This document shows, piece by piece, positions 32,890 through 43,745 of a DNA stretch of 64,000 nt. How positions within the stretch are numbered: the first letter of the stretch is position 1; each line of letters starts with the position of its first letter. The position numbers and the translations under genes were made by a program. Source of the DNA: Euborellia annulipes (lineage: Eukaryota; Arthropoda; Insecta; Dermaptera; Anisolabididae). The notes under the pieces were generated by a model. That model worked only from the letters and a program-made list of their open reading frames with translations, searched no databases and was not told where the DNA came from. The stretch covers positions 1-64,000 of the forward strand of contig JAKCPI010007948.1 of NCBI GenBank assembly GCA_023213315.1, in the 5' to 3' direction.

Positions 32890-32927
32890 GTGAGCATCCG
32901 CATAATTCTTCTCTCAAGCTGAATGCT
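32890..32927 (+). CDS. Candidate micro-exon (38 nt), gene unknown
   Basis: A strong acceptor (T-rich TTGTTTTTCTCTTGTTCTAG) and a strong donor (GTAAGTAAG) bracket 38 nt that are open in one frame only, reading EHPHNSSLKLNA after two bases. It is on the same strand as the metalloprotease, but its start phase does not match the end of exon c, so it would need at least one other exon between them. It may belong to another gene or be chance. Low confidence. Confidence 0.3.
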
Positions 32928-33084
32928 GTAAGTAAGAAAGAAGTTGAAAATATTATTATACAATAGAATCGATGCCGGTCGTAATATTAACGCCTTGAAG
33001 TAGGCATCCCAAACGACACACCCACAATGTTTGAGGTAGACATTAGGCGTTAGCACGCTGTCAAATGAAAGCTTTAAATCTTAA

Positions 33085-33729
33085 TTACTTTCTCTTACCT
33101 CTATATAAATGTTAATATATATAGAGAGAGAAAATATTTGATTCATGTCAAAAATTCGATGTCGAGATTTTGATGGATATACACGTTTTGAGGTCCCCTG
33201 AATGCAAAAAAGTGGTTTTCGCGACATGGTCTGTCTGTGTGTCAGTCTGGGTTCAATTTTAAGCATGAAGGAATTGGGCTAGGAGGTTGAAATTTTATAT
33301 TTAAGTTAGACACCCATCTAGGGCTTGAAAATAAGCTTTTAATCAAAATCGGCAAAAGAGTACTAATACTTTACTGATGTACGTTTTCAGTTTTTTTCGA
33401 TTTTCTCAAAATTCGCTCCAACGATTTTGATTAAAATTCACAAATCAATTATTTTTTAGATGCTCTTTAAAATGTATATTCTCATTTTGCCATTGAAATC
33501 TTCTGAAGACCACTTTACTCTTGTACTTCATAGAGAAGATAAGAGAAATGGTTTCCATGGTAACAAAATATAAATATTTTCCCTTATAAATTTTACATCT
33601 TGAATTCTAGTATACCGGCGGAAACTAAATATATGTCGACACGAAAAATCTGGTGTGACAAACACAACTTTCTCTCACTTTCGGTAATCGAAAGTTATGC
33701 TCTGTGCTTGTCACACCAGATTTTTTTTT
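33085..33729 (+). mobile_element. Family A element, copy A5 (full length)
   Basis: TTACTTTCTCTTACCTCTAT to GCTTGTCACACCAGATTTTT, with all blocks in order: 5' hairpin, CGACATGGTCTGTC, GAGTACTAATACTTTACTGA, CCATGGTAACAAAATATAAA, GTCGACACGAAAAATCTGG and 3' hairpin. Confidence 0.9.
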
Positions 33730-34655
33730 GTTTATACTAGTGTAAACAATCGGAAGACAAGAATTCTTTAAGAATCTCTCTTAATTTCCATTATTATTAT
33801 TATTAATATTAGGAATGTTTTTAATTTTGTCGGAAACACAATTTAATTAAACCGGATTTTGTATTTATCGTTCTTTCTATAAAATTTGGATTTTTAGTAA
33901 ATTATATTTAGGTCACTGGTTGTCTCTCTCTGAATACAATTGAACTTTATAAAGTCTTTTCTTTGATGTCACACACCGTCTGGGTTGGGTTTTTTTTCTC
34001 TCCCATCGTTCGTTTCTAATTTCCTCCTTGACCCGATTGCTCAACAAAGGGACTCGCTTCCTTCTAAGTTGTATCTAAGACCCCCCCCTCCCGCCGTTAC
34101 GTTCATTTTGATTGCCACTGTCGAGTGGCTTCTCCTTTTCATTTCCTCTTGATTGATTCCGTGTGACGTGAGCGAGCGAACCCCCCCCCCCCCACCCCCA
34201 ACTCATACTAAACAACAAGAATCAAACTTTAGTGAAACATCTGACGGAATTAAGTCAGAGGGTTTCCTTTCTTCTTCTGCCCTTTGGTCAATCCAAACGT
34301 TTTGGCCGGTCGCCAATAGGAATGCTCAAAGTTACGAGCGTCGAATTCAATCCCCTATTAGATTAAAATAACTCTTTATAGATTTATATTTCGTTTTTGT
34401 TGTTGCCAAATAGAAAACAAAAGTATATTTGAGTGAATGTCAAAGATAATCAAGCAGAAATGGGATATTTTTTAATTACTCCCCCCCCCCATTCCGCAAT
34501 CACTTTTATTTGATAAAAGACAGCGAATATGTTAATTATTATGTTTGCAGTTACAGGGGTTCTCAATGTTTTTCCTACAACATAAATGATTTTCTTCATC
34601 GTCCTACACAAAATTTAAAGTAACACTCTTTTGAACAACTAAAAATCTTCATTAT
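33730..34655. other. Unassigned stretch
   Basis: AT-rich apart from 33960-34380, which is more complex and has C runs (34081, 34182). No gene recognised. Confidence 0.4.
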
Positions 34656-35000
34656 CTTTTTTACTTTCTCTTACCTATATATATGTTAATATATATGGAG
34701 AGAAAGTATTGGATTCATGTCAAAAATTCAATGTCGAGATTTTGATGGATCTTCACGTTTTGAGGTCTCCTGTATCCAAAAAAGTGGTTTTCGCGACATG
34801 GGTCTGTCTGTCTGTCATGTGTGTGTGTCTGTCTGGGTTCAATTTAAAGCATGAAGGAATTGAGCTAGGAGGTTGAAATTTTATATTTAAGTTTTGTAGC
34901 CTTCATCGACCGTGAAAATAAGCTTTTAAATAAAATTGGCCAAAGAGTACTAGCACTTTACTGATGTACTTTTTCAGTTTTTTTCTATTTTCTCAAAAAT
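34656..35000 (+). mobile_element. Family A element, copy A6 (3' truncated)
   Basis: 5' hairpin through the AGTACTAGCACTTTACTGAT block, ending at TTTTCTATTTTCTCAAAAAT. Confidence 0.85.
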
Positions 35001-35351
35001 TTACAAAAAATTTATTAGAAAAAAATAATATATAGGCCTATAACAACTGGAAGTAAATCCAAATATCATTAAAGACAATGAGGGGAAAGTCTTCGAAAGG
35101 AAAAAAAATAATTTGGGCCGAAAACAAGTAGCTATTTCTTTTTATTTCATCATATATATATATAACAGTTAACAGTTATGTCCCGCCTTACCTGTTGGTA
35201 AATTTTTCCTCCTTCCGCTTCCGTATCCCCCACTCCTCTCCGCCTCCCTTGCTGGGATAAACTAGCATCGTCACTGCTTTGAAATTGATCTAATCGATGA
35301 TGTAAATATGAAAAATAAATGGTTCCTCATTTTTCATTTAACAAAAGTTTC

Positions 35352-35620
35352 GCCCTCGGGGCTTGGTGTAGAGGTTAGCGTGCTAACTTCGTATACCAAA
35401 CGTCGCGGGTTCGGACCCCAGGCAGTCCGATGATTTTATTTAAGCCAATTGGATACCAGATGGCTTAAATAAGAATGCCTGGATCCCCATTATATATATT
35501 AATCAATAACGGATATCGTATAAAGTCTTAAATGGCCTAGGTTGCCGAAAAGACTGTGTGAATGTTTGTGTGAATGTGAGTGGGAAAAAAGTGTGAATGC
35601 TTAAAAAAAAAAAAAAAAAA
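35352..35620 (+). mobile_element. SINE family C, copy C5 (full length, + strand)
   Basis: Head GCCCTCGGGGCTTGGTGTAG with box A-like GTGTAGAGGTTAGCG and box B-like CGCGGGTTCGGACCCC, then AGGCAGTCCGATGATTTTAT, CCAGATGGCTTAAATAAGAA, CTTAAATGGCCTAGGTTGCC, GAAAAGACTGTGTGAATG and an A18 tail. Best reference for the family. Confidence 0.9.
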
Positions 35621-35679
35621 CGTTTCCAAATCTATGTATTTATTAAACACAAATGCCTAAGTCGTGCAATCGCAAAATT

Positions 35680-35782
35680 TTAAAATTTTAAATTTCCCTC
35701 TGTAACTCCACTTCCTTTTATTCTGGCCATTCAGCGCCCTGACAGGCACATACACACTCACCCAGAAAGTCAGTGGTTGGCT
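35680..35782 (+). repeat. Dispersed repeat G, copy 2
   Basis: Matches 17688-17790 (AACTCCACTTCCT, TCTGGCCATTCAG, ACAGGCACATACACACTCA). Confidence 0.5.
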
Positions 35783-35827
35783 AGTTATAGTAATGATGAT
35801 AGGATAATTATTTGCATTAATGTTATT

Positions 35828-36178
35828 AATAGAATAGGAAGAATAAATGAGCAAGCAGCCAGTTATATTTCAATTTATTAACAAACCAGGGCCTACGTTT
35901 CGATCACGTATGGGACCATCTTCAGGGCCAGGTTAATGTCTGAAAATACATACAATCCTCGCCAAGTTATATTGGGCATTCACAATTATACGTAAATTAA
36001 TCATGATCATGCCTCAAATTTTAATTATTATCATACCATGGACAGAGAGTGAAGAAGATGGTCCCATACGTGACCGAAACGTCGGCCCTGGTTTGTTAAT
36101 AAATTGAAATATAACTGGCTGCTTGCTCATTTATTCTTCCTATTCTATTATCATCACTCAGCTTTATACCTCCTTCAA
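35828..36178. mobile_element. Family H hairpin insertion H11
   Basis: Exact 12 bp target duplication ATTAATGTTATT (35816-35827 and 36179-36190). Arms share GAATAGGAAGAATAAATGAG and its inverse. Minus core 35885-35933: CTGGCC, CTGAAGA, T, stem GGTC/GATC, GAAAC, GTA, GGCC. The plus core at 36050-36091 keeps GATGGTCCCATACGTGACCG and AAACGTCGGCC but has lost the CTGA. Confidence 0.85.
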
Positions 36179-36187
36179 ATTAATGTT

Positions 36188-36285
36188 ATTGTAATGTATT
36201 TATTTTTTATCCATGTACAAGGTTGTATGCAATAAAAACTGGCGGGATGGCCAATGGTTGACAGTCAAAAAAAAAAAAATAATAA
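36188..36285 (+). mobile_element. LINE-like 3' tail fragment
   Basis: CTGGCGGGATGGCCAATGG, TTGACAGTC and an A run match the end of the LINE-like tail at 47787-48038 (GGCGGGATGGCTACTGGC). Only the 3' end is present. Confidence 0.5.
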
Positions 36286-37427
36286 GGGGGGCCCGAGCCA
36301 AATATGCGAGGGGAAACAAAAGAGAAAATGGACACAGTCCATCCATGCCTTGAATAATTCCAAAAGAATTCCAAATTATCAAAGAAGATATTATTAAATT
36401 ATTTGAGAAATAAAAATGCAAACACACACACACACCCATATATATTCAAGAAAAAACTTTTTCCTAATGGATTTTAGGAAGAATAAAATCCGTAATTGAA
36501 ATAGAGAAGGAGAGAGAGAGGACGAGTTTTCTAACAAAAAAAAAAAAAAAAAGAATGAAACAAAAATTCAAGATGAAACTCCCCTTTTGCTTTTATCGAG
36601 AATAATTGGCGATGAGACGAAGAAGGGGAAGAAGGGGAAGGAGGAGGGAAAAACAAAAAGGAGAAGACATTTTGATGCATCGTCTGTTTTGGTCAAAGGT
36701 CACAGACAGCAAGACACTCAGCAGTGAGCGAGTCATCGGGAATTAATCAACACCGACAGACGGACAGATGGACAGATAGAGTGAGTGGTTCCGGAGAGAT
36801 CTCTCTCTCTCTCATCCCCCTTTGTACTATGTATTTCCGATATATTGGAAAGTAAGGAAGGAAACTGAATAGAAAGGGAAGGAAATAATAATACTCTATT
36901 GTTATCGGAAATATTCCATAATATTTTAATAAAAAAAAAAAACTTTTTTTTCATAAGTAAGAAGAAAAAAAAAAGTTTTCGAAGATATTTAAAATTATTA
37001 TTATTATGAATAACGAATTCTTGAGAGATGTGTTTGTTGATTTTCTTCTAGAAAGAGTTTACCCCGTTCCAACAAGAATTTTTTTTATTATTTCTATTAG
37101 GAAAATTTTCTGAACTTTTTTTTTTACGTTTTTTTGTAAATAACTCTAAAAGTATGTTTTGTATCAAAATGGCTTTTATTAGGTGATTTGTAGAGGATTA
37201 AATTCTAAATAAAATGAGTACCTATATGTTTAAATTCCCTTAAAGGAAATTATTGAACGAGTTTTTCTGTTTTATGCCTAGTAAGATTGTTGTGGTGCAT
37301 TAAGCGTGGCAAAATTTGGGATGGGTGGCTTCAGTGAATCAGCGTGCCGAACGCCCCCCGGTAGCCATCGCTATACAATACACAATATGTATGTTAAATC
37401 GAACAGGATAAGCAGCCAGCATAAATA
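36286..37427. other. Unassigned stretch with purine-rich tracts
   Basis: (AC)n at 36421-36436, GA-rich 36500-36660, a CTCTCTC run at 36801. No gene recognised. Confidence 0.45.
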
Positions 37428-37998
37428 AAAAAATCTGGTGTGACAAGCACAGAACACAACTTTCGATTACCGAAGGTAAGAGAAAGTTGTGTGCTGTGCT
37501 TGTCACACCAGATTTTCCGTGTCGACATATATTTAGTTCCCGACAGTACGGAACTTTTGAATTCACAATGTAAAATTTATAAATATTGGAAAATATTTAT
37601 ATTTTGTTACCATGGCAACCATTTCTCCTATCTTTTCTATGAAGTACAAGAGTAAAGTGGTCTTCAGAATATTTCAATGGCAAAATGAGAATATACATTT
37701 TAAAGAGCATCTAGAAAATAATTGATTTTTGAATTTAAAAAAAATCTTTGGAGCAAATTTTGAGAAAATCGAAAAAAACTGAAAAACTACATCAGTAAAG
37801 TACTAGTACTTTTTGGCCGATTTTGATTAAAAGCTTATTTTCACGCCCCCGGGGGTGTTTAACTTATATATAAAATTTCAGTCTCATAGCGCAATTGCTT
37901 CATGCTTAAAATTGAACACACACCCACAGACAGACCATGTCGCGAAAACCACTTTTTTGGATTCAGGGGACCTCAAAACGTGTATATCCATCAAAATC
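37428..37998 (-). mobile_element. Family A element, copy A7 (5' end missing)
   Basis: 3' hairpin at 37432-37515 with both ACAACTTTCGATTACC and GGTAAGAGAAAGTTGT, then the usual blocks to ACCTCAAAACGTGTATATCC. The 5' hairpin is absent. Confidence 0.85.
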
Positions 37999-38404
37999 CT
38001 TCAATTTTTAACAAAAAAATATGATGTATTTTCATGCATTTATTAATGCTAAATTGAATCCGGGACTCAAATATTATAAATCATTATTAGATCTATCTCC
38101 ACTAGACTGCCTCTCCCCCCTCTTCAAATATTTCGCATCCCCCTCTTTAACAAAATTCTGACATCGGCTCTATTAAAAAAAAATTGCGTTCTTCAATGGT
38201 CACATCTCATTTCTAACAATCAAATTTGGTATTTTTTCTCTTAAGTCCACAGTTCAAGTTTTCAATGGAATTTTGAAGTTGTTCCTTAAAACATGTTCCC
38301 TTTTTTTCTCTTGTTTTATGTAATGAAACCATAATAGATGGAAGTATTGTGATCGTGTTAGAGAATTCACCCATTATAATAGTCAAATAGTGCTTCTTGC
38401 AAAA

Positions 38405-38720
38405 TGACTGCCTGTATGTGAATAAAATATCTCAAAAACAAATACAGTTATGGAGGATGAAATTTGATATTTAAATTAGTTACTGCCCTGACATGTAACA
38501 TGAAGCATTTGGACAAAATCGGCCATTGAGTAATAGTACTTTACTGATGCATTGTTTTCAATATTTTTTTAATTTTCTCAAAATCGACTCTTAACGATTT
38601 TAATTAAAATTCATAAATCAATTATTTTTTAGATCCTCTTTAAAATTACATGTATATTCTCATTTTGCCCTCGTAAGTTATTGAAATCCCCTCTTGTACA
38701 CTCATAGGAGATATGTTGAT
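38405..38720 (+). repeat. Family A fragment, old and diverged
   Basis: AATATCTCAAAAACAAAT, AAAATCGGCCATTGAGTAAT, TTTTCTCAAAATCGACTC and TAAATCAATTATTTTTTAGA keep the order of the family's middle part at lower identity. Confidence 0.65.
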
Positions 38721-39994
38721 ATAAACAATTAAGTGCGGCCAGTCACAACAAATATTTTGAACAAATGATTATTATAACTGTGATTTTAAAAAATAAACGA
38801 AAAGTTGACTTTTTTCACGATCATTGCAATAGATCCCTTGTTTCGTCACCCCTGACGTCATAACTCATAATGAATCGCCCAATTCAATTGTCAATATATA
38901 TATTTTTTTATCAATAGTCAAATCAAAATTAAAAACGCCAAAAGATCTGGATTTATTTATTACCCTGGGAACAATATGCCCGTATCAATATGATTTGTTA
39001 CAGATATTTAAATTGATCAAAACAATTCGATTTCGTTAGTCGCTGGGTGTTGTTGTCGCCTCTAATATATATGAGAGATAATTTATAGGCCGAATGTACG
39101 CTGCAGGTGTCCCGGATGCGATAATTAATATCAAACAAAATAATTCAATAACCAAACACTTTTTAGAGTGGCTATAATAATAAAAATAAAAAAGTAAAAA
39201 CAAAAACTTTTTTTTTTTGGGCGTTGAAAATGAAATTTTTATTATTTTCAACCGAATATTAAAGAGGACATGATGTTAAAGGAACAAATAGGGTTTAGGG
39301 AATTTTTATTATTTCTCAAGTCCGAATAAGGAAGGAATAAGGTGTTCTGATTGTTTATATAATTGAATCGGTCATTTCAAAAACAACTTAAGGGGGCTCG
39401 GAAGCGAAGTGGTTGCGCATGTTTTTCCCGATAAGATGGCGTAGTGTGTCATAAAAAGTATGCCCAAAAATCAAGTAATTCCAAAATTCGCCAAGAGATG
39501 TCAGAATGGTAGCAAATAATATTTAATGCATTTGGTTCATTTTCATTGATCTTTTATCAATAAATACTTTATAAATGTTATTATATATTATGTATCTTTT
39601 ATAAAAGCATAAAAATATATAAATATAGGCCTGATATAGGCTAATAGGAGTTAGGCTGTTTGACTAGCCTGCTATCTATTGCAAGAATGCTGAACTAATT
39701 TGACAGTTGAATTTTAAATAAATCATCTAAGCTTCTTTTAAAAATTTCTTAATTAATATGTGATTAATAATAACAATAAATAAAGATTATTGGGAAATAT
39801 TGTTTTTTTGTATTTGCTTGATATTAAAAAAATTAATTACGATAATTTTTTAATAAGTCATTAAAACAATTATAGCTCGATGTCCCAACATGAATTTAAT
39901 TCATTAAAAAAAAACCGCATTGAAAAATTCCTTATAATAGTTTAGTTTTTTTAAAAGTACGTTTAGACGTCGCTCCTGAACCCCCTTAATGAAT
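38721..39994. other. Unassigned AT-rich stretch
   Basis: No gene or clear repeat border was recognised. Confidence 0.4.
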
Positions 39995-40610
39995 TTTTTA
40001 CAGGTTATTTGGGGATACTCTAGGATGTCTATCCAGAGTTTTCGACCACGAAGACCCTGTGCAAACTTGGAGGAGGTAGGGGTAAAAACCTCAAAGATTT
40101 TGGACTTTTTTTAGTTTTTCACTTATATAATTATTTCATAAACTAAACATATTTTGTCCACCATAGTACTCAAAGAAAGTTGTAGAGCATTAAATTTATC
40201 AAAATTTGGTACATAAAACAAATTTGTCGACTCAATACATGTATCAACCGAGATACGGCCGGTCAAAGTTAGACAAAATTTTGCATTTCGAGAAAATTTT
40301 TCTAATTTGACCTGCCGTATCTCTCGGTTAATATTGAGTCGACCGTTTCGTTTTATAAATCAAATTTTGATAAATTTAATTCTCGTCAAGTTTTTTTTAG
40401 TACTATGGTGGAAAAGATATGCTTAGTTTACGAAATATTTGCAAAAAACTAAAAAAAGTCCAAGAGTTTTTATCCCCCTACCCCCGCCTCCCTCCAAGTT
40501 AGCACAGGGTGCTCGAGGTTGAAAACTTAAACATCCTAGAGTACCCCCAAATAACCTGTAAAAATTTTATTAACTTAGGAATATTTTCCCGGTAAAAAGT
40601 TATATCAACT
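39995..40610. repeat. Palindromic repeat FB1, copy 2
   Basis: ACAGGTTATTTGGGGATACT at the left and the inverse at the right end (40545-40560). The inner inverted text contains CATATTTTGTCCACCATAGT and ACTATGGTGGAAAAGATATG around GAGATACGGCCGGTCAAAGT. It matches 1-430, where the left part is cut by the window edge. Confidence 0.7.
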
Positions 40611-40626
40611 GGACTAAAAGACAACG

Positions 40627-40925
40627 TACGAGGACAGGTCACTAAGTCCGTGACTTTTTGAATTTCCCGCCTCCTAACTGAAATGGCAACACTGATCCTC
40701 TCAGCAGGCAACTATCAGCTGACTCCTGTCTAAATTTGAACCAGCTGGGTCTTTTAGTTTTTCTTTGACATCCATTAATAGCAGACTACCGTCGTGTGCT
40801 CCATGGCAAAAATCCATGAATTGGGATACGAATTGCTCCCTCATCCGCCCTATTCTCCGGATTTAGTTCCGAGGGACTATTTTTGTTTCCAAACCAGAAA
40901 AAATGGCTCGGTGGATGATAGCCTC
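40627..40925 (+). pseudogene. mariner transposon remnant, internally deleted
   Basis: Starts with TA and a mariner-type end GTACGAGGACAGGTCACTAA then GTCCGTGAC. Coding text follows at 40803-40918: MAKIHELGYELLPHPPYSPD and VPRDYF, the well-known PPYSPDLAPSDYF region of mariner (DD34D) transposases. A one-base deletion in the T run after DYF breaks the frame. The N-terminal two thirds of the protein are missing. Dead. Confidence 0.8.
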
Positions 40926-41506
40926 CTTTTTTCTCATTACTTTCTGGTACTTCACATTTTTTTTTCTTCCTAATTTGTTTTTCTGATTCATCTAGAGACA
41001 TTGAGTCTTATGATTTGTTCGATAATAAATTTTCTTTTTTTACATAATTCATATTTAACCATGAATATCAGAATTTTTTTCTCTTATCAATTTGAAAAAA
41101 AAAAAAAAATTATTGCCCTTCCCGTTTTCTCCCTCCCGTGCTCACTCTCGAAAAGATGAAAAAATATTTACTCTTTATCTCTTAAGATTTAATTGAGAGA
41201 GCGAGTTTTTTTCGTCTCTCGAGCACACCTGAGCGAGACTTCTTATCTTATCTTGCTTGAGGGGCCAAACAAACGGCTTAGAAATTTCAATAAGCAATAA
41301 AATATAGAATTGAAAATGATTCCTTTTACCATTTATTATATGCATTTAATTTTCGTTAAATATACAGTTTACGTTTTAATATAACAGTTATAATTTCCTG
41401 ATCAGAACTCATCGGCTATAAAAAAATTAAATTTTGATTTTTACTTTCTCGTACATAGTATTCCCATATATTAGGCCTATTAGTGAATTTTTATATTTCA
41501 TCGAAA

Positions 41507-41700
41507 TACGAAGGCAGGTCAATAAGTCCGTGACTTTTTGAATGAAACACAGGTTTTTGGATAAAAAATTATTTTATATTTCAACGTGGTCTCCTTTGAG
41601 CTCTATACACTTTGTCCAACGTTTCTCCAATCCCTTCCAAAAAATAAGATTTGTCGAGGGCATCAAAATCATCGTTGGAGGATCTCTTTTTAGTTCAATT
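41507..41700 (-). pseudogene. mariner transposase C-terminus with terminal repeat
   Basis: On the minus strand: LEKRWTKCIELKGDHVEI, stop, then the 3' terminal repeat ending GGACTTATTGACCTGCC. This is the usual end of mariner transposases. Upstream DALDKSYFLEG is in another frame, so the copy is broken. Its terminal repeat matches that at 40627 in sequence but belongs to a different insertion. Confidence 0.8.
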
Positions 41701-41704
41701 TAAA

Positions 41705-41955
41705 TAAAAGCATTTCTTGAGGAGTTAGGGAACAGGACTCTCCCTTTTCAGACCTGACACGTTGTGATTATCCTGAGGAATAACTTTCGTGGAAGTAATA
41801 CTCAGGTGGGTTCCCGTTTCCTTCCTCAAGCGGAGGCATATCAAATATGATTGGATGATTTTTTTTACCATGAGGTGGATTTGAACTCGAGTTGTCTTAA
41901 ACTTTATTGCTTTATCACCTCAGCTAATCGTCTCCTCTGGGGACATCGCTAGTTC
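41705..41955 (-). mobile_element. tRNA-derived SINE S3
   Basis: Minus strand: box A-like TTAGCTGAGGTGATAAAGCA, box B-like CGAGTTCAAATCCACC, then GAGGAAGGAAACGGGAACCC, AGGATAATCACAACGTG and CCTAACTCCTCAAGAAATGC. Only one copy in the window. Confidence 0.6.
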
Positions 41956-42370
41956 TTTTACAGGTGTGTGTGTGTGGACATTTTTGACCATAAAGGAAAT
42001 GAGCTAGGAGGCTAAAATTTTATATTTAATTTAGGCTCCTTCCGAACTCGTGTAAATAAGCTTTGAAACAAAATCGGCTAAAAAGTACTAGTACTTTACT
42101 GATGTACTTTTTCAGTTTTTTGCGATTTTCTCAAAATTTGCTCCAAGAATTTTTTTTTTTAATTTATAAATCAACTATTTTTTAGATGCTCTTTAAAAAG
42201 TATATCAGTGAAATTTTTCGTGGAAATTGTTTGAAGTACACTTTACTGATGTGGAAGCATTCGTAGCTCAGCGCCATCTATGAATTATCGCGTGGTCAAG
42301 TTTGGAACTAAAGTGCTAAGAGCAACTAAAGTTGTGTGCTGTGTACCAGTCACACCAGATTTTTTTCTAA

Positions 42371-42926
42371 ATATTTTATTTAAAATTGTTTCCTCTAAAT
42401 GAAATATGGTGTTTGTTTATCAAAAATTTATAACATAAATCCTTTTATTTATCCAAATACTTAAAAAACACAGTGAGGGTATTTTGTATTAAAGTATATG
42501 ATTTATGAAAAACAAATTTAATATAGAGGAGAATAATAAAGGTGTAAATCCCATCTCTCCCAGAGGGTTTATTATAATAGAGCCCTTGAGTGGGCCACCA
42601 CCGGATGATGTGACGGCGGCGGAGAGGTCACTTGACCTCTCCCTCATGTTTGCATAGGACATGGAAGGTGAACAAGGACCGTCATTTTCTCAAAGAGGGT
42701 AGCAATATGCTAACATAGTGCCTATACTCTATTTTCTTCTTTGAGCCGGCCTCTCTCCTTCCTTATTTCCGAGTGGAGGACAACATACACTTTAACAACA
42801 CCCATGACATCAACTACTAAGATCTCATCTTTTTAAGAAAATTTTAAACTAGAACATTGGTCTTTAAACTTTGTTTGAGCCACGGAATAAAAGAGGGATT
42901 CACTACCACCAAACAAATATTCATTT
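42371..42926. other. Unassigned stretch
   Basis: 42560-42790 is less AT-rich (ACCACCGGATGATGTGACGG, ACTTGACCTCTCCCTC) but has no frame with good splice sites. Could be a regulatory or an old repeat. Confidence 0.35.
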
Positions 42927-43464
42927 ACCCTGTTATGCATTAGTGTATCAAGCGCCAAAAAATTAAAAATTGAGTTAAGCACGGAATATTGTTTCAAATG
43001 CTATAATGAATAGTATTTTTTATGAAATATGTCCTAAAAAAATTTATATTTAATGTTACTTGGACAATTGACAACAAAAATTATATTTTTTTTTTTTTTT
43101 AAACAACATTCACACTTTTTTTCTCATTCACACTCACACTCACACACACATTCACACAGTCTTTTCGGCAACTCAGGCCATTTAAGACTTTAGACGATAA
43201 CCGTTATTGATAAATATACATATAGGGGTCCAGGCATTCTTATTTAAGCCATTTGGTATCCAATTGGCTTAAATAAAATCATCGGACTGCCTGGGGTCCG
43301 AACCCGCGATGTTTGGTATACGAGGTTAGCACGCTAACCTCTACGCCATGCCCCGAGGGCACAAAAATTATATATAATCCAATGAAAACAAAAAATTTTA
43401 ATGTTAATTTTCTCAAAACTCGGTAGCTGGCGCTTGACACACCATTGCATAACAGAGTCCATAT
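42927..43464. mobile_element. Family D MITE, copy D3 (SINE C6 inserted)
   Basis: ACCCTGTTATGCATTAGTGT at the left, CACCATTGCATAACAGAGTC at the right, with the usual centre. SINE C6 splits it with an exact duplication. Confidence 0.85.
43086..43360 (-). mobile_element. SINE family C, copy C6 with 13 bp duplication
   Basis: Oligo-T tail at the left, head inverse ACGCTAACCTCTACGCCATG at the right. ACAAAAATTATAT occurs on both sides (43073-43085 and 43361-43373), inside family D. Confidence 0.9.
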
Positions 43465-43745
43465 ATGGGTATTCTACAAAATGGGGTCGAATTAGAAATG
43501 CACAATTTGTATCTTATATTTAAATTGTTTGTCATGATTTTGATAGACAATAAGTTAATTTTATTGTATCCATATAGTGACACTCAGATTTTTTATTTTA
43601 TTTTTTGTATGAATATATAAGCTCATTGACCTCTTAGCTTTACGGTTGAAAAACTTCCAAGGGACTGACATTTTTTATATAAAACACAAAAATCTGCTAA
43701 TTGATATGGAATACTCTTTTTTACTTTCTCTTACCAATGTATATG

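Larger units (their letters stand above)
41438..42370 (+). mobile_element. Family A element, copy A9, with mariner and SINE inserted
   Basis: A shortened 5' end (TTTACTTTCTCGTACATAGT) at 41441, then foreign DNA 41507-41955. The family resumes at GTGTGTGTGGACATTTTTG, AGGAAATGAGCTAGGAGG, AAAAGTACTAGTACTTTACT and ends GTACCAGTCACACCAGATTT. It carries a variant module, GCTCAGCGCCATCTATGAAT, shared with copy A16. Confidence 0.7.

Noticed and set aside
35352..35440. A possible tRNA gene (box A- and box B-like words, cloverleaf-like text)
   Set aside because: The same head occurs in about ten copies, always continuing into the same SINE body with an A-rich tail and target duplications; it is the tRNA-derived head of a SINE.
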